Below are positions 31,170 through 42,917 of a DNA stretch of 43,050 nucleotides, in pieces. The first letter of the stretch is position 1. Every line of letters begins with the position of its first letter. The DNA comes from Sphaeroforma sirkka (Eukaryota; Opisthokonta; Ichthyosporea; Ichthyophonida). The translations under genes were made by a program, and so were the position numbers. A model generated the notes under the pieces. That model was not told the origin of the DNA. It did not search any database and saw only the letters and a list, made by a program, of their open reading frames with translations. The stretch is taken from positions 1-43,050 of the forward strand of contig LUCW03000820.1 in NCBI GenBank assembly GCA_001586965.3, given 5' to 3'.

Positions 31170-32760
31170 AAACCGTTTAGCGCCAATAAAGTAAACGTAG
31201 AACGTAAACATGGTTCGAATGTATTGGTTTGTAAAAACAAACAAATAAATGTGTCTAATAATTTTCAGAAGGCTATGATGTTAAAAAAAATGAAATACTA
31301 AACCCAAAATTACGGATTATTTTCTTTCAAACAAAAAACAGAACAAAACGTGTGTTGAAAACGTGATGATGATAACCTGCTCTGAGCAAGTACGATGAGT
31401 TGCAGCAATTTATTAGAGCAAAAAAAAAAAAGCTGTTTTATTACTTCTAAAAAACGGAACGGCTCAGCCGCTCTGGGCCTCAGTAGTCAGGCCCAGTCCC
31501 TCAGACTCAGAGCCTCAGTGGTCACTGTGATCAGTCTCTCGTCTCTCAGTCTCTCAGTCTCTCATCACAAAAATAAAGAAAAGGCTCCTGTCCTCAATGG
31601 GGTAATGGAGTGAACAAATAGCTTACTGCTTCACTGGCACTCCCCAGTTAGAGTACCCAGCTGTCCCAGACTCCCCGGCTCAGTTAGCTTCAGCTTAGAG
31701 GACGTCAGCCTCGTCAGGACCAGGTAAACACTAAACTAGTAAATAAGCCGGGATTAGCCAGTGAGGTCAGTCAGGCACTCAAGCCTCAGAGTGACGTAGA
31801 CAAAAGACACCATAGCTAGCATGTAACCTTATATAAAGTTAAAAGTTATAACTTTTATATATGTATGTTTTTTTTTCCGTTAAAGGACACCTTTTATACC
31901 TATATGAGCCCTTCTCAAATTCAGTAGGTGCAATATTCAGGACAGTGAATATATAGATTTTGTCCTGTTTTTAGGTGCCAACTACCAAATTCCAACCAAC
32001 AAGTGTCAAGTTGAACATTTATAATTGGCTAAAATAAATTTTAAAACTTGTAAGACAATTTTTAAAGTGCAAATTAAAAACTCATATATTGTCCCAAATA
32101 CAAGTTAATACCTTTATATTCCAAAAAGTAACGGTTAAAACTTAAAAGTTTAACGTTTATACAGTGACCTTAGAATGTAAGGTTAGCACCATAGTCTATA
32201 CTCCGGACTCCACAAACTACACACCCAGTCAGTCACAGACTCTCAGTCCACACTCCACAGACCACAAGGCACAAGTCCCAGTCCCAGACTTTCATAGCCA
32301 TGAGGCATGAGCCATGAGCCATATTTATGACATTGTTGTTGGAGAAAACAAACAGTCTATTTTTTAAGACTTTTTTTATACCAAATATGGAGGAAGTCAA
32401 CGAACTGGAGGAAGAATATTAGGTCAATAGCTCAGCTTAGTGGTTCATCACACAAATGAACGGATATTGAAATTTGAATTGCGTTTTCTCCGACCCGTGT
32501 TTGTATTTCCAAGTTGTGGTTCGCTGAAGAATATGAAAGAGCATTTCGAAGCTGTATTAAAAAAATACTAAGTTTTTAGCCAATGAAATTAGAGAAGGCT
32601 TTTTTTTGGCTGGGAATATTTTTTGGTCTGGTGGTCAAAAGTTCAAAACACAGGCGAAATGATAGAAGAACACGATATTTCATTGACATTGGCTATTTTT
32701 TAAAACAAAGTAAATATTACACTTTTCAGTGTGTGTGGCATGTGTGATGAGTATACTGAG
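31170..32760. other. Sequence present in unit B but not in unit A
   Basis: About 1.6 kb without a counterpart in unit A. It contains CAGTCTCTCAGTCTCTCA simple repeats (31490-31570), several CCTCAG-rich stretches and a perfect-looking palindrome near 31835-31862 (ATATAAAGTTAAAAGTTATA region). No ORF with a domain is seen. It is either an insertion in B, possibly a non-autonomous repeat, or a deletion in A. Confidence 0.5.
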
Positions 32761-33336
32761 TTGTACTTTTTTTTATCAGAAATCCCAACCAGAGTCCTGG
32801 TCCAGAGTCCAGAGTCCAAAGACTCCAAAGTCCAAACTACCCAAAAAGCCTCAGATTAACGATTTGAAGTTGATCAAGGACAAGAAAGTTGCCGCGAATT
32901 CTCAGTGCTCAACTTCCCGAGTACTTGTGCCCGTACCAGTTGTGTGTGACCTGTGTCGCGACAGTCAAGTAGTCAACACTCAACACTCGAGTCTCGATTG
33001 ACGACTTCCCGTGAGTCCGTGACAGAGGGTAGAAACAATAATAAATACCAATCAAAATCTTATCTCTGTACTATGGAGTGTGCAATATATTATAATTATT
33101 ATGTGTCATCCTTTATTATTATTCATCGATGCAACAAGCCCACAATCCACGAACAAACACGAAAAGATTACAAACAACGATAGAAATAGCCCGCACTTCG
33201 TCGAAGCCTCTCGATCTCGATTGTCGATAGGCATTTCATACTTTACTCTCACTCAGTATACATTTTAAATTTTTTTAGTCACTTTATCGGGGTATCGGCA
33301 CATGAACATATAACTCTGGACAACAAACAATTGCGT
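32761..33336. other. Upstream region of WS/DGAT copy B
   Basis: Non-coding and matches 24765-25233 with many small indels. The last 70 bases before the E-box are the best conserved part. Confidence 0.5.
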
Positions 33337-33360
33337 CACGTGAGAAACACCATTATATAA
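33337..33360 (+). promoter_or_regulatory. E-box plus TATA core promoter of WS/DGAT copy B
   Basis: CACGTG at 33337-33342 and TATATAA at 33354-33360, with nearly the same spacing and surroundings as in copy A. The more distant upstream sequence is less well conserved. Confidence 0.6.
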
Positions 33361-33439
33361 AGCGTGATTTCATGACGAGATGAATTCATATTCTAACATA
33401 CAGTTCTAATTGACATTGTATACAGCTCTCTATCAAAAT

Positions 33440-34876
33440 ATGGTGAATCAAAAGTCGGTCGTCGCGCAATCGCGTGCCACTCCCCTTGACAATTTGTTCC
33501 TCATATCCGAGCGCGAGGCTCTGCCTATGAACATCGCTTGCATCTGGGAGTTCGCCACTGAAATGACGCTACAAGAGGCGATAGATCTTAACAAGCCATT
33601 CGTGGTCTCTGAGGCATATCGTAGATACAGACAAATTGTCGTCGGAGACCCAAAAACCGGTGATGTAATGTGGACAGATTTCCCCGAATTTAAAATTGAG
33701 GATCACTGTATCGAGCACAATTTGGGTGGCAAGGGTACCAAAAGCGATTGCGAGAAACTAGCTGGTGAGATTCTAAGTACTAGTTTAGATCGTAGTAAAC
33801 CTTTGTGGGACTGCCACTTATTGACGGGACTCGCCAATGGCCGCAGTATCATGGTCTATAGACTGCACCATGCAATTACGGACGGGCAGGGAAGTATCCG
33901 GGCGCTTCTCAGTGTAACTACCACTAAGGGAACTGAACAAGTACAGTACTCAGTAGGCAATCGAGGTGACAAGAAAAAGAGACGTCGCAGCAGTGCCTCG
34001 TCTAAGAAGATGTCCACAAAGTCCACTCAAATGGTCGTAGCGAACTACTTGAAGCAATTGCAAGCCTTCATCTTCCAGCTGCTGTTTACACTACAGTGTT
34101 TACTTATGGCATTGTGGGATGGTTTGGTTTTAGGATTTAGACCCAAAGTTTCATTCACCAAGGCTGCACCCAATGCTAAGGGTATCAAGTCAGTTGCTTG
34201 GACTGAAGGTGTTCCGCTAGAAGATGTCAAAATTATCAAGAACGCTTTTGGCATGACAGTAAACGATGTGGTTCTTTCAGTCGCCACCGGAGCTATTCGT
34301 GAATACATGGTGGAAAATAACGAGCCCATCCAGGACTTGACAGTTGGTATTCCATTCTCTATGCGCAGTGTAAACGATGAGGGTCTAGCTAACAAGGCCA
34401 CCATGGCTATAACTTTCTTGCCTACTAGTGTAGCGGATCCTAAGGCTCGTATGACCTTCCTACACAACCGAATGAACATGTTGAAGCTATCTCCCATGCC
34501 TTCAATAAGCTATTCCAGTAGTAACGCGATGTATGGAAGCAAACTTTTCCTTAAAATGCTGCATGCGTTCAACAATTACTTAATGGACGCTGGAGGTAAC
34601 CGTCTGCAGGCTGTACTTACCAATGTGCCCGGACCAGCCGCTCCTCTTTTGATCGGTGGGCACGAGCTAACGAAATACGCACCCATGATTCCTCAGATTA
34701 ACAGATCAAGTTTGGGTATGGGTGTTATGTCGTACAACGGTAAAGTGTTCTTCGGGTTGCTTACGGAGAAGGATAACTTGGTTGGAGGTTCTCGTGCCGT
34801 AGTGGACAAGTTTGAAGCACAGTTCAGTGAACTGCTTGAGGAAGCTAAGGCCATGGAGGCTAAGAAGATCAAGTAA
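33440..34876 (+). CDS. Wax ester synthase / diacylglycerol acyltransferase (WS/DGAT), copy B
   Basis: A 478-residue intronless paralogue of copy A, with the same motifs: PLW 121-123, catalytic HHAITDG 143-149, NDVV 275-278, NVPGP 395-399, membrane segment 205-233 and C-terminal KKIK. About a dozen residues differ from copy A. They are not evenly spread: one dense cluster covers the catalytic box (HHAITDG against HHAVSDG, plus silent changes), and another replaces Asn-Phe by Ala-Ile after KATM (34406-34411). The start is ATG 33440, with the same upstream in-frame stop as in A. The stop lies about 880 bases from the convergent end of Arp1. AGTAAA stands where copy A has AATAAA, so 3' processing may be weaker or use another site. 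It appears intact and functional. Confidence 0.93.
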   Translation: MVNQKSVVAQSRATPLDNLFLISEREALPMNIACIWEFATEMTLQEAIDLNKPFVVSEAYRRYRQIVVGDPKTGDVMWTDFPEFKIEDHCIEHNLGGKGTKSDCEKLAGEILSTSLDRSKPLWDCHLLTGLANGRSIMVYRLHHAITDGQGSIRALLSVTTTKGTEQVQYSVGNRGDKKKRRRSSASSKKMSTKSTQMVVANYLKQLQAFIFQLLFTLQCLLMALWDGLVLGFRPKVSFTKAAPNAKGIKSVAWTEGVPLEDVKIIKNAFGMTVNDVVLSVATGAIREYMVENNEPIQDLTVGIPFSMRSVNDEGLANKATMAITFLPTSVADPKARMTFLHNRMNMLKLSPMPSISYSSSNAMYGSKLFLKMLHAFNNYLMDAGGNRLQAVLTNVPGPAAPLLIGGHELTKYAPMIPQINRSSLGMGVMSYNGKVFFGLLTEKDNLVGGSRAVVDKFEAQFSELLEEAKAMEAKKIK

Positions 34877-35244
34877 TTCATTATGTACCTAAACCACAGA
34901 ATATTATATAGTTTATAGCTTTGATTAGTAATTAGGTCGTATAACTATTGTGTTAGTAAAATTAAAAACATTTCTCGTTCACGCGTTGCACTGTTCTTGA
35001 TCAAGCGTTTTCCAAAGTGTATTTAGCTTTTCACGTTTTATAACGTGGTTCCATGTAAGTGTATACATAGGCAAGATCGGCGGGTATGATTGATTATCTT
35101 TAGTTCTATTTAGATTTTGTCGCATAACTGCTTGAGATCTATTCACTTCACTATGCATATTCATAGATGTTTTTTCATATCATATGTTAGCTCGAGATCT
35201 ATGCCAATATTATTGAGTCAACGGCTCAAGATCTATTCACCATA

Positions 35245-35640
35245 TGGTTTGTTTATACACGAGCGATACGAGAATTTGAACGTACTGATAGATGTAGCCG
35301 ACAATACCAGTATGTGTATACGGCTATACAACAAAACTGTCAGCATACTAAATATTTCCAACATGATAGATTAAAGTAAGCACCATACACGAGCGCTATG
35401 AGAATCTCAACGTACTGATGTAACCGTCAATACCAGTATGTGTATACGGCTATATAATGTAACTGTCAGCAAACAAATATTTCCAACATGCTAGATAGAA
35501 GTCAGGAACATACACGAGCGTTTTGAGAATTTGAACGTATTGATGTAGCCGTCATTACCAGTATATCTGTGCGGCTATATAGTAATTCTGTCAGCGCACA
35601 AACATTCTAACATGCTAGATAAAAGACAACAGTCTCAGCA
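35245..35640. repeat. 127-bp minisatellite, unit B
   Basis: Three to four units equivalent to those at 27180-27680, between the convergent WS/DGAT and Arp1 3' ends. Confidence 0.85.
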
Positions 35641-35682
35641 TCAAAATCATATGGAGACGGCCTTGTATCACGTTCTACTATA

Positions 35683-35688
35683 TTTATT
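35683..35688 (-). terminator. Poly(A) signal of Arp1
   Basis: TTTATT on the plus strand gives AATAAA on the minus strand, 71 bases after the Arp1 stop. In unit A the same place reads AATAAC. Confidence 0.55.
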
Positions 35689-35758
35689 GTGGACTGATTT
35701 CTTTCACGAGTACGTTCAGTCCATTTCGTAATGTAGCAGAGGAATGCCTCTCTCAGAT

Positions 35759-38700
35759 CTAAAATAGTTTCTCCACCATTCGTTGCACTCCGTATTCGTC
35801 GTAATCGGAGTGTGATATCCACATCTGTGGCAAATGAATACCAGGTTAAATTATTTACTATCACTTGATAGTATAGACACGCTAAAATGGTAATGCGTTA
35901 CGTACGTGGGTACTTCTGAGGTGGGAATGCGATAAAGGATGCTGATACATGGGCATGTATACTCGACTCCAAATGCATGCTAAAGCCTTCGCAAATTCAA
36001 GCCATAATGAAATAGGCAAACATAAACATACACGCGTGCACATTTTAAAACTGCCCGGCAAAGGGTTGCATGAATCCGTCGCTTCGCTTAACGCACAGCA
36101 AACCCACCCAACACGTTAAATCACACACACAGACACAGAAACGGACACAGACACAGATACAGACAAAGATCACTGACCTGCTTGAAAGTTGATAACGAGG
36201 CTAGGATAGAGCCTCCCACCCAGGTGGAGTACAACCGGTCTTTAGGCGCCGTTACTTTGACGTCGTTGCCTGGCCGACTACGATGCAGTTCATTGGTCAA
36301 TCTCGCACCAAAACCTGAGATATGATTGGACAAAGGAGACTCTTTAAAGATCATGGTGGACTTGCTGGAAAAATAGGGTTTAGATTTGTATGTAGGTGTC
36401 GCACGAATACACCGGTACACGGGTATATAGAAGCGTACACATTGATGTGTGTGCACATACGTATACATAGATTCACAGATACACGTACGTGAGATTGTGC
36501 ATAGTGAAATGCTGCATGTACACATCAATGCGCGTAGGCAAACGAGGCAAATCCGAGCACAAACCTACAACGGATTGATCAGGAATCGTCAACTACTCCC
36601 AACCCTTAAGGTCTGTATCAAGCAGCATTATAACAGCACACGCACAAACATACACACAGAGCCACGGAAACATAACCAAGTATGCATACCGTAACTTCTC
36701 ATGCACATGCATAACAAAGTAGCTTTCCATGCACATGCATAACACAGTAACTTCTCATGCACATGCATAACAAAGTTTCCTATGTGGTGAAAAACATCAG
36801 TTCTCCTGCACATACACGACAGAGCGTCTTGTATCTACCTGGCGTGGTTGTGGTGCCTCCGCTCAGTATAATATTCTTCATGAGGTTGTCCCTCAAATCA
36901 CGGTCGCACTCGTTGATGGTCCTGATAACATTGTTGTGTATGCCGTCGTATTCTGCGCCAATCAGATCCGGCTTGAACAGCACCTGCAAGGTGTACGGAT
37001 CAACGCAGATGTCTTAGATACGCACACAGGTACTTCAGTGGTTACAGTAATAAACCTATTAGGTTTGCTTTGATAACATCAGGGGATGGGGTTATGCATA
37101 TATGACGAATAATGAGCAGTCCTGATGTAGGCGGATACGGTTATGCTAGATGCACAAGGATTGAACACGCGAGAGATTAGATGACAAGCACACCACACAT
37201 ACTACACCAACTTACAACAAGAAAGAATCAAATGAACACACGAAAGATAAGATGACAAGCACGTCAAACATACTACATAAACTCATAGCATGGAAGACTC
37301 GAATGAACACACGACCAAACATACTACACAAACATATAACATGAAAGACTCAAAAGAATCCACGATAGATTTGATGACAAACACACCAAACATACTACAC
37401 AAACTTAAAACATGGAAGACTCAAAAGAACCCACGACAGATTAGATGACAAGCACACCAAACATACTACACAAACGTATGACATGAAAGACTTGAATGAA
37501 CACACGAAAAATTAGATGACAAGCACGTCAAACATACTACACAAACTTAAAACATGATAAACTCGAATGAGCACACGATAGATTAGATGACAAGCACGTC
37601 AAACATACTACACAAACTTATAACATGAAAGACTCAAATGAACACACCATAGTTTAGATGACAAGCACACCAAAACATACTACACAAACTTATAGCATGA
37701 AATAATTATGCGAATATACTTAGAACACACTAAACTTCAGTAGAAAAACGGATGCGAACGAACAACAGCGTTTGTGGATTGTGCGTCATTTATCACTAAG
37801 CACACACACAGCGCCGGGTTAACGATCGTAGGAGGTTCTAATTTCGTGTACATGCGTACCTCTGGAGTCAGAGTTATCACGCACATGCACAACACACCGA
37901 GGCACACACACACGCACACACACAACAGCAGGTGCACATGTGTGTGGATTGCCTTAGATGCACGCGCATACGTCTACAGACACACATGGTGCCATACCTC
38001 TGGCGCCTGATGCCTGCAATGCGCTATAGAGACCTCCTCGCCATCTGGTAACCTGTACTTTTCGGCATCGTTATCTACGTCCATCGCCCTACCACTGACA
38101 TCCACCTTACCCTTACTCGAAGGGTATAGGAAGCACATCTACGCAATAGAAGTGGTAAATGGGATACAGTGAATGGGAAGTACATCTATGCAATAGGAGT
38201 GGTTAATGGGATGCAGTGAATGGGAAGTACATCTACGCAATAAAGGTGGTTCATGGGATACAGTGAATGGGAAGCACATCTACGCAATAGGAGTGGTGAA
38301 TGTAACAAGCATATCATCCGAGTAAGTATCTGATGAACCATGGCAATGTGAGGAGTGGTTTGGGTGAACGCATGTCAATCCAATGCACATGAGACACACG
38401 TAGTACGCAGACGTAAGTGCATGACAGACAGATACGAGTGCCACATACGCCACTACGACCCCCAGAGTAGGAGAGTGGTGTGCACATAAGATGCACAGCG
38501 GTGGACATATAGGGTTCAAGAGGTTCACGGGGTTTAAAGAATGGGGTAGTATATAAACGCTACAATCACACCACACGAAAGTATAGGGTTCAAGTAGTTT
38601 ACGGGGTTGAAGGGATGGGATAGTATAGTAAACGCTACATTCACACCACACGAGAGACGTATACGGGAACAGCCACACCCACAGTCGAGGGAAGTGTGTG

Positions 38701-41700
38701 GGAGGGGCGTTGCAACTGAACACATGCACGTGCGTGTAAGGAGCACTGTTCGATACAGTGTTGTGAGTAGTGGTGTACGGATGCACAGGCAGTGTATATG
38801 TGCGTATGGCGTGTGTAGACGATAACAGACTATTGCATTGTATTATATTGATTGCGTTGGATTGTATTGGATTGTATTGGATTGTTTTGATTGGATTGGA
38901 TTGTTTTGATTGGATTGGATTGGATTGGATTGTTTTGATTGGATTGGACTTGACTGGAGTAGATCATATTGATCGAATATATATTGTATTGGATTGAATA
39001 GCATGAGGTGTCGCACTGGAAATGATACGCACGTGCACAGAGGGTGGTCAGGCTTTACACGAAAGTCGACGCTTAGACAGAGCTGTGGGGATGGCGAGTG
39101 ATGACCCACACGTGTATACACAAAGGGCCGCTGGCGGTCTCTGATGCTGTAGTAGGCTGTTTAACCAACCTTATGTACAGCTACAACACACCCTACTTAC
39201 AGTAACAACAGAGCACCCACCCACACGATACCTTCTCCTTTATTTCTCGCACTATCTGGAACTCGGCTGATGTGTGCAGTCCTACCCCTTCTTTCCGTAA
39301 CAACTGCTGCAGATACCTGCAGAGACAAGAGAAAAGAGAGACACACACAGCCAGGCGATGGATGTGGTGTCAGTCGCAAATAGATATAACATCACAGATA
39401 CAAACACAGACACAGACACACACTCTCTCCCTATTCTTATCACGCATAAAGTAGTACAAGTGGTTGTATTCGTATCAGTCGTAACTACTATATATATGTA
39501 CACATACAGTACACCTGTATAACCAAAGTCCTACCTATTCAAATGTACACGGCAATTGCGCCTAGACAACACACACACCAACATACACACAGACAAGCAG
39601 GACCCATTCGAGCACTCACCTGGTAACGTCACGTCCTGCGACATCAGACCGTGTGATGGCGTGTTCAATGGCGAAGCCATCGTAGATAGGCACGACATGT
39701 GACACCCCATCACCACTATCCACCACCACACCCGTGGTCCTACCGCTGGCATACCTGTTACAGATGCATCAGCGTACGTGCAGAGGGTGAGTGCGGAGAC
39801 CAAGCACACGTGTGTGTACACATACGTATATGTATAGCAAGACAATGTGACTGATTAATATAACGTACACATATGTATGTATATGTAGAGCACGACAAGG
39901 TGACTGACTAATATAACGTACACTACATCTGGGCCCACCCTCCCCTGGGCGGAACGGGCATATCACCAGTCCATCCGGTACATATACGTCATGGCCAGTC
40001 CCACATTCTGGTTCGCTCAGTCACAGACACAGAACACTCACGCCAATCGAAGTTAACGCACACAGCCTCAGCACCACCTGCTGCGAGACCAACGTCTCTG
40101 GCAACTCAAGTCTACCAAAGGAAACCTATATCTCTATCTCTATCGTTCAATGTATGCCATTGCGAAGTGCGCCGCAAAGAGTGACACAGTGTTTGTATAA
40201 CATTTTGCCAAGCAGGAAAGTCATACCAATGCACTGAGTGATGTTGCATTGTGTAAAGAAAAATTGGGTGATGTTGCATTGAGTGATGTTACATGAAGTG
40301 ATGTTAAATTGTGTGGTGTTACATTGCGTGATGTTACATGGAGTGATGTTACATTGTGCGGTGTTACATTGCGTGATGTTACATGGAGTGATGTTACATT
40401 GTGTGGTGTTACATTGTGTAATGTTACATTGAGTGATGTTACATGGAGTGATGTTACATTGTGTGGTGTTACATTGTGTAATGTTACATTGCGTGATGTT
40501 ACATGGAGTGATGTCACATTGAGTGATGTAACATTGTGTGGTGTTACATTGTGTAATGTTCATTGAGTGATATTACATTGAGTGATGTTACATTGTGTAA
40601 TAGTACATTGAGTGCTGGTACATTGAGTGATGTTACATTGCGTGATGTTACATGGAGTGATGTTGTATTGTGTGATGTTACATTGTGTGATAGTACATTG
40701 TGTGATGATATACATATGATGTTACATTGTGTGATGTTATAAGTGTGATGTTACATTTTGTTGTATTACGTTGTGTGATGCCACTTACAGACTCAGAACG
40801 GCCTGCAACGAGATGAACATGGCCGGCACGTTGAGTTTCTCGAAGAATATTTCTAATGTTTTGGTACGGTTTTTAATCGGGTTCAGAGGAGCTTCTGTAA
40901 GCAGAACGGGATGCTGGAATCCAAAACAGAGGCATTGTTATAATATGTGTGATAGTACACTAGTAATGGACACAGCCGTGCCATGGGAAAGCTCCGGATA
41001 GGGTTTGGAGACGTGCACAGGATCAATCCTTAGTTATCCTCTCGAGTATATCGGTGTATAGATATATACTGAGGCATTCAGCGTATATCTATGTTGTTTT
41101 TTTGGAAGGATATTTTTTCATACATTTAGTAATTATATACAATATAAATATAAAAATAAATATAAATATATATATATATATATATTTATATATACATATA
41201 CATATACATACACAAATGTAACAACTTTTCTGAAGGGTATACATAGTTCATTTTTGATACATTCATTAATCACATACAAAATTAAATATATATCAATATA
41301 TACATGTAAAGGTGCAATGTATATGTTCTTGGTTTTACATGTATGTCATTAGATAGGTCACATGATAATATGTGTGCATATTGTAAACGTTGTTTCCACT
41401 TACAAATCATTCGAAAACAATCATATACGCACATAGAGTGCAACATACATATCTGCATGTAGATAAATACTGAATACACCACTGAGCGTCTGCACAAACA
41501 TACAACGTTTGCTACATATATACGTAAACCTGACAACTGGATATCTTCGACCATGATAATCGCGAATGAGATATGTATTTATTTTTATCCTCTAATGTGA
41601 TTGGGCACATGAGAGTAAGTGGGGGATTACGTACCTCTTCTGGTTGTACGTACAGATGGTCCTCATATATACTCTGCCACACTTTCTCCATATCCGTCCA

Positions 41701-42835
41701 ATTGTCAACTAACGAAACAGGGCCATTGAGTGAATAGGGGCTTTAGCAGGTGGGTTGTGATCATAAGTAAACATCGGTGTCCCTTCTTTTCCGGAAGTGG
41801 CGGAGGAAATGGACTGCGACTATACAAAGAAGACTAATGTGAACACACACGCACTCAGCTGCATATTCTTTATGTGGATCCGGATAGTGGTACGAGAATT
41901 GACATCTTATACAACGCGTCCAAAGTATATATATGTATTTGTATATATATTTATATATATATATATATCTTACAATTGCCAACTCTCCAATACACAGACA
42001 TTGCCACATACTTATGCCGTGTTCCATGGGATACTTGAGCGATAAAAGACCCCTGTTATCGTCCGCCACCTTGCCCACGAAGTAGTCGCCTTCTAATCCA
42101 TTGGGTAGACATCTGCGATACCGTGGCCTTCCCACACTGTGTTTGGAGGTAGTGTCATGCTCTATGTTTCAGGTTTCATCACTGACATCTTCAGTTGTAT
42201 AGAGAGACTTTTGCTTACAACTACTTTAAATATTATGCCATCTCTCTGACCTCTCCATGCAATCGATTGATTATCGTTGACACTCTACTACTGCTATGGT
42301 ACTTCTAATGTACATATTGGGGTGAGATCTAACAACGTTTAGCACGTACTGTATCTCATTGAACCCTCACCGTACGATCAGCCCTAGTGTAAGTACTGAG
42401 TGCGTTCGCATTCGCTCGCTTCTATCCGTTCCCCAGATACGAGTTCAATTGCAGATCTATGAGCATTTAATGGCTTTGTCACAAGTGCAGTGGCCTAAAT
42501 ACAGCACACAAACAGTGATTATATGAACTATAGGCTAATGATAGCACACAAACAGTGATTATATGAACTATAGGCTAATGATAGCACACGAACAGTGATT
42601 ATATGAACTATAGGCTAATGATAGCACACAAACAGCGATTATATGAACTATAGGCTAATGATAGCACACAAACAGTGACTATATGAACTATAGGCTAATG
42701 ATAGCACACAAACAGTGATTATATGAACTTTAGGCATTCAGGACAGCACAATTGCAACAGGAAAACATACATATTCGGAAAGACATATCGCGGTTTGCCC
42801 GTGCCAGCCAAATCTGCTTTTATGGTTCCCGACCC
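35759..42835 (-). CDS. Arp1 / centractin, dynactin actin-related protein (10 exons in window, first exon beyond the edge)
   Basis: Arp1 forms the short filament of dynactin, the cofactor of cytoplasmic dynein. Exons on the minus strand: 42771-42835, 42012-42136, 41635-41708, 40789-40913, 39620-39754, 39232-39316, 37998-38138, 36839-36983, 36178-36314, 35759-35824. All borders are GT..AG and all phases join, giving 365 codons plus stop; with a short first exon this fits the usual length of about 376. Diagnostic stretches are [34 protein letters not shown], the ATP loop [58 protein letters not shown] and a C-terminal Phe. Phe-Phe-Glu in [22 protein letters not shown] and FHSS-like LHTSAEF favour Arp1 over conventional actin. 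The first visible exon is unusual ([13 protein letters not shown] where the family has KAGFAGD). No first exon (Met to Asp-Asn) is found in 42836-43050. Introns are loaded with minisatellites. Confidence 0.92.
36690..36775. repeat. 28-bp minisatellite in Arp1 intron H/I, unit B
   Basis: Three units of CATGCACATGCATAACA(A/C)AGTA. Unit A has about four. Confidence 0.8.
37160..37720. repeat. 71-bp minisatellite in Arp1 intron G/H, unit B
   Basis: About eight units matching the array at 29190-29690. It occupies more than half of the intron between exons at 37998-38138 and 36839-36983. Confidence 0.85.
38128..38305 (-). repeat. 47-bp repeats that duplicate an Arp1 3' splice site
   Basis: The acceptor of exon 37998-38138 reads CTATTGCGTAG|ATGTGCTTCC. 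Upstream in the intron the unit CTATTGCGTAG|ATGTACTTCCCATTCACTG recurs at about 47-bp spacing three more times, near 38185, 38230 and 38285. Each carries a copy of the acceptor and the first bases of the exon. Unit A has one or two. Confidence 0.8.
38508..38650. repeat. 74-bp tandem duplication in Arp1 intron F/G
   Basis: Two units start TATAGGGTTCAAG and end TCACACCACACGA(A/G). Unit A keeps one and the start of the second, and the segmental homology ends there. The duplication breakpoint is therefore inside this repeat. Confidence 0.75.
38835..38960. repeat. TTGGA pentanucleotide-type microsatellite in Arp1 intron F/G
   Basis: Irregular repeats of GATTGGATT, GATTGTTTT and GATTGTATT. Outside the segmental duplication. 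Confidence 0.85.
40236..40780. repeat. 15-bp satellite array filling Arp1 intron D/E
   Basis: About 36 units of GTGATGTTACATTGW (variants with GGTGTT, AATGTT, CATGG) form an array of about 540 bp. It ends only about 10 bases before the donor of exon 40789-40913. Groups of three to four units form a higher-order order (CATGGAGTGATG, CATTGTGTGGTG, CATTGCGTGATG). Frames across it read as pentapeptides such as [10 protein letters not shown] and CNITQ on the other strand; these are translations of satellite DNA. Confidence 0.9.
41150..41215. repeat. TA-rich microsatellite in Arp1 intron C/D
   Basis: ATAAATATAAATATATATATAT followed by TACATA repeats, within the intron 40914-41634. Confidence 0.85.
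42500..42736. repeat. 40-bp minisatellite in the first visible Arp1 intron
   Basis: Six nearly perfect units start AGCACACAAACAGTGATTAT and end GAACTATAGGCTAATG, with only single-base differences between most of them. They occupy the intron 42137-42770 and end about 35 bases before the donor site. Confidence 0.92.
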
Positions 42836-42874
42836 CTAGGAATGGTAAAGAGTTAAATGATAAGTTGCAGGGGG

Positions 42875-42917
<43 letters not shown>

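Larger units (their letters stand above)
30670..38597. repeat. Segmental duplication unit B
   Basis: Same-orientation partner of 24056-30475. Its right breakpoint falls inside Arp1 intron F/G. Because the complete Arp1 gene runs through this unit, B is the likely parent. Confidence 0.9.

Noticed and set aside
36780..36989. Conventional actin pseudogene
   Set aside because: Taken with the other nine exons it is an open, correctly spliced gene that resembles Arp1 more than actin.
40147..40566. ORFs made of pentapeptide repeats (DVTLC, CNITQ types) as a repeat protein gene
   Set aside because: They are translations of a 15-bp satellite inside an Arp1 intron and exist on both strands.
42500..42736. 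Regular 40-bp direct repeats as a CRISPR array
   Set aside because: The units are contiguous with no variable spacers, and the window is eukaryotic.
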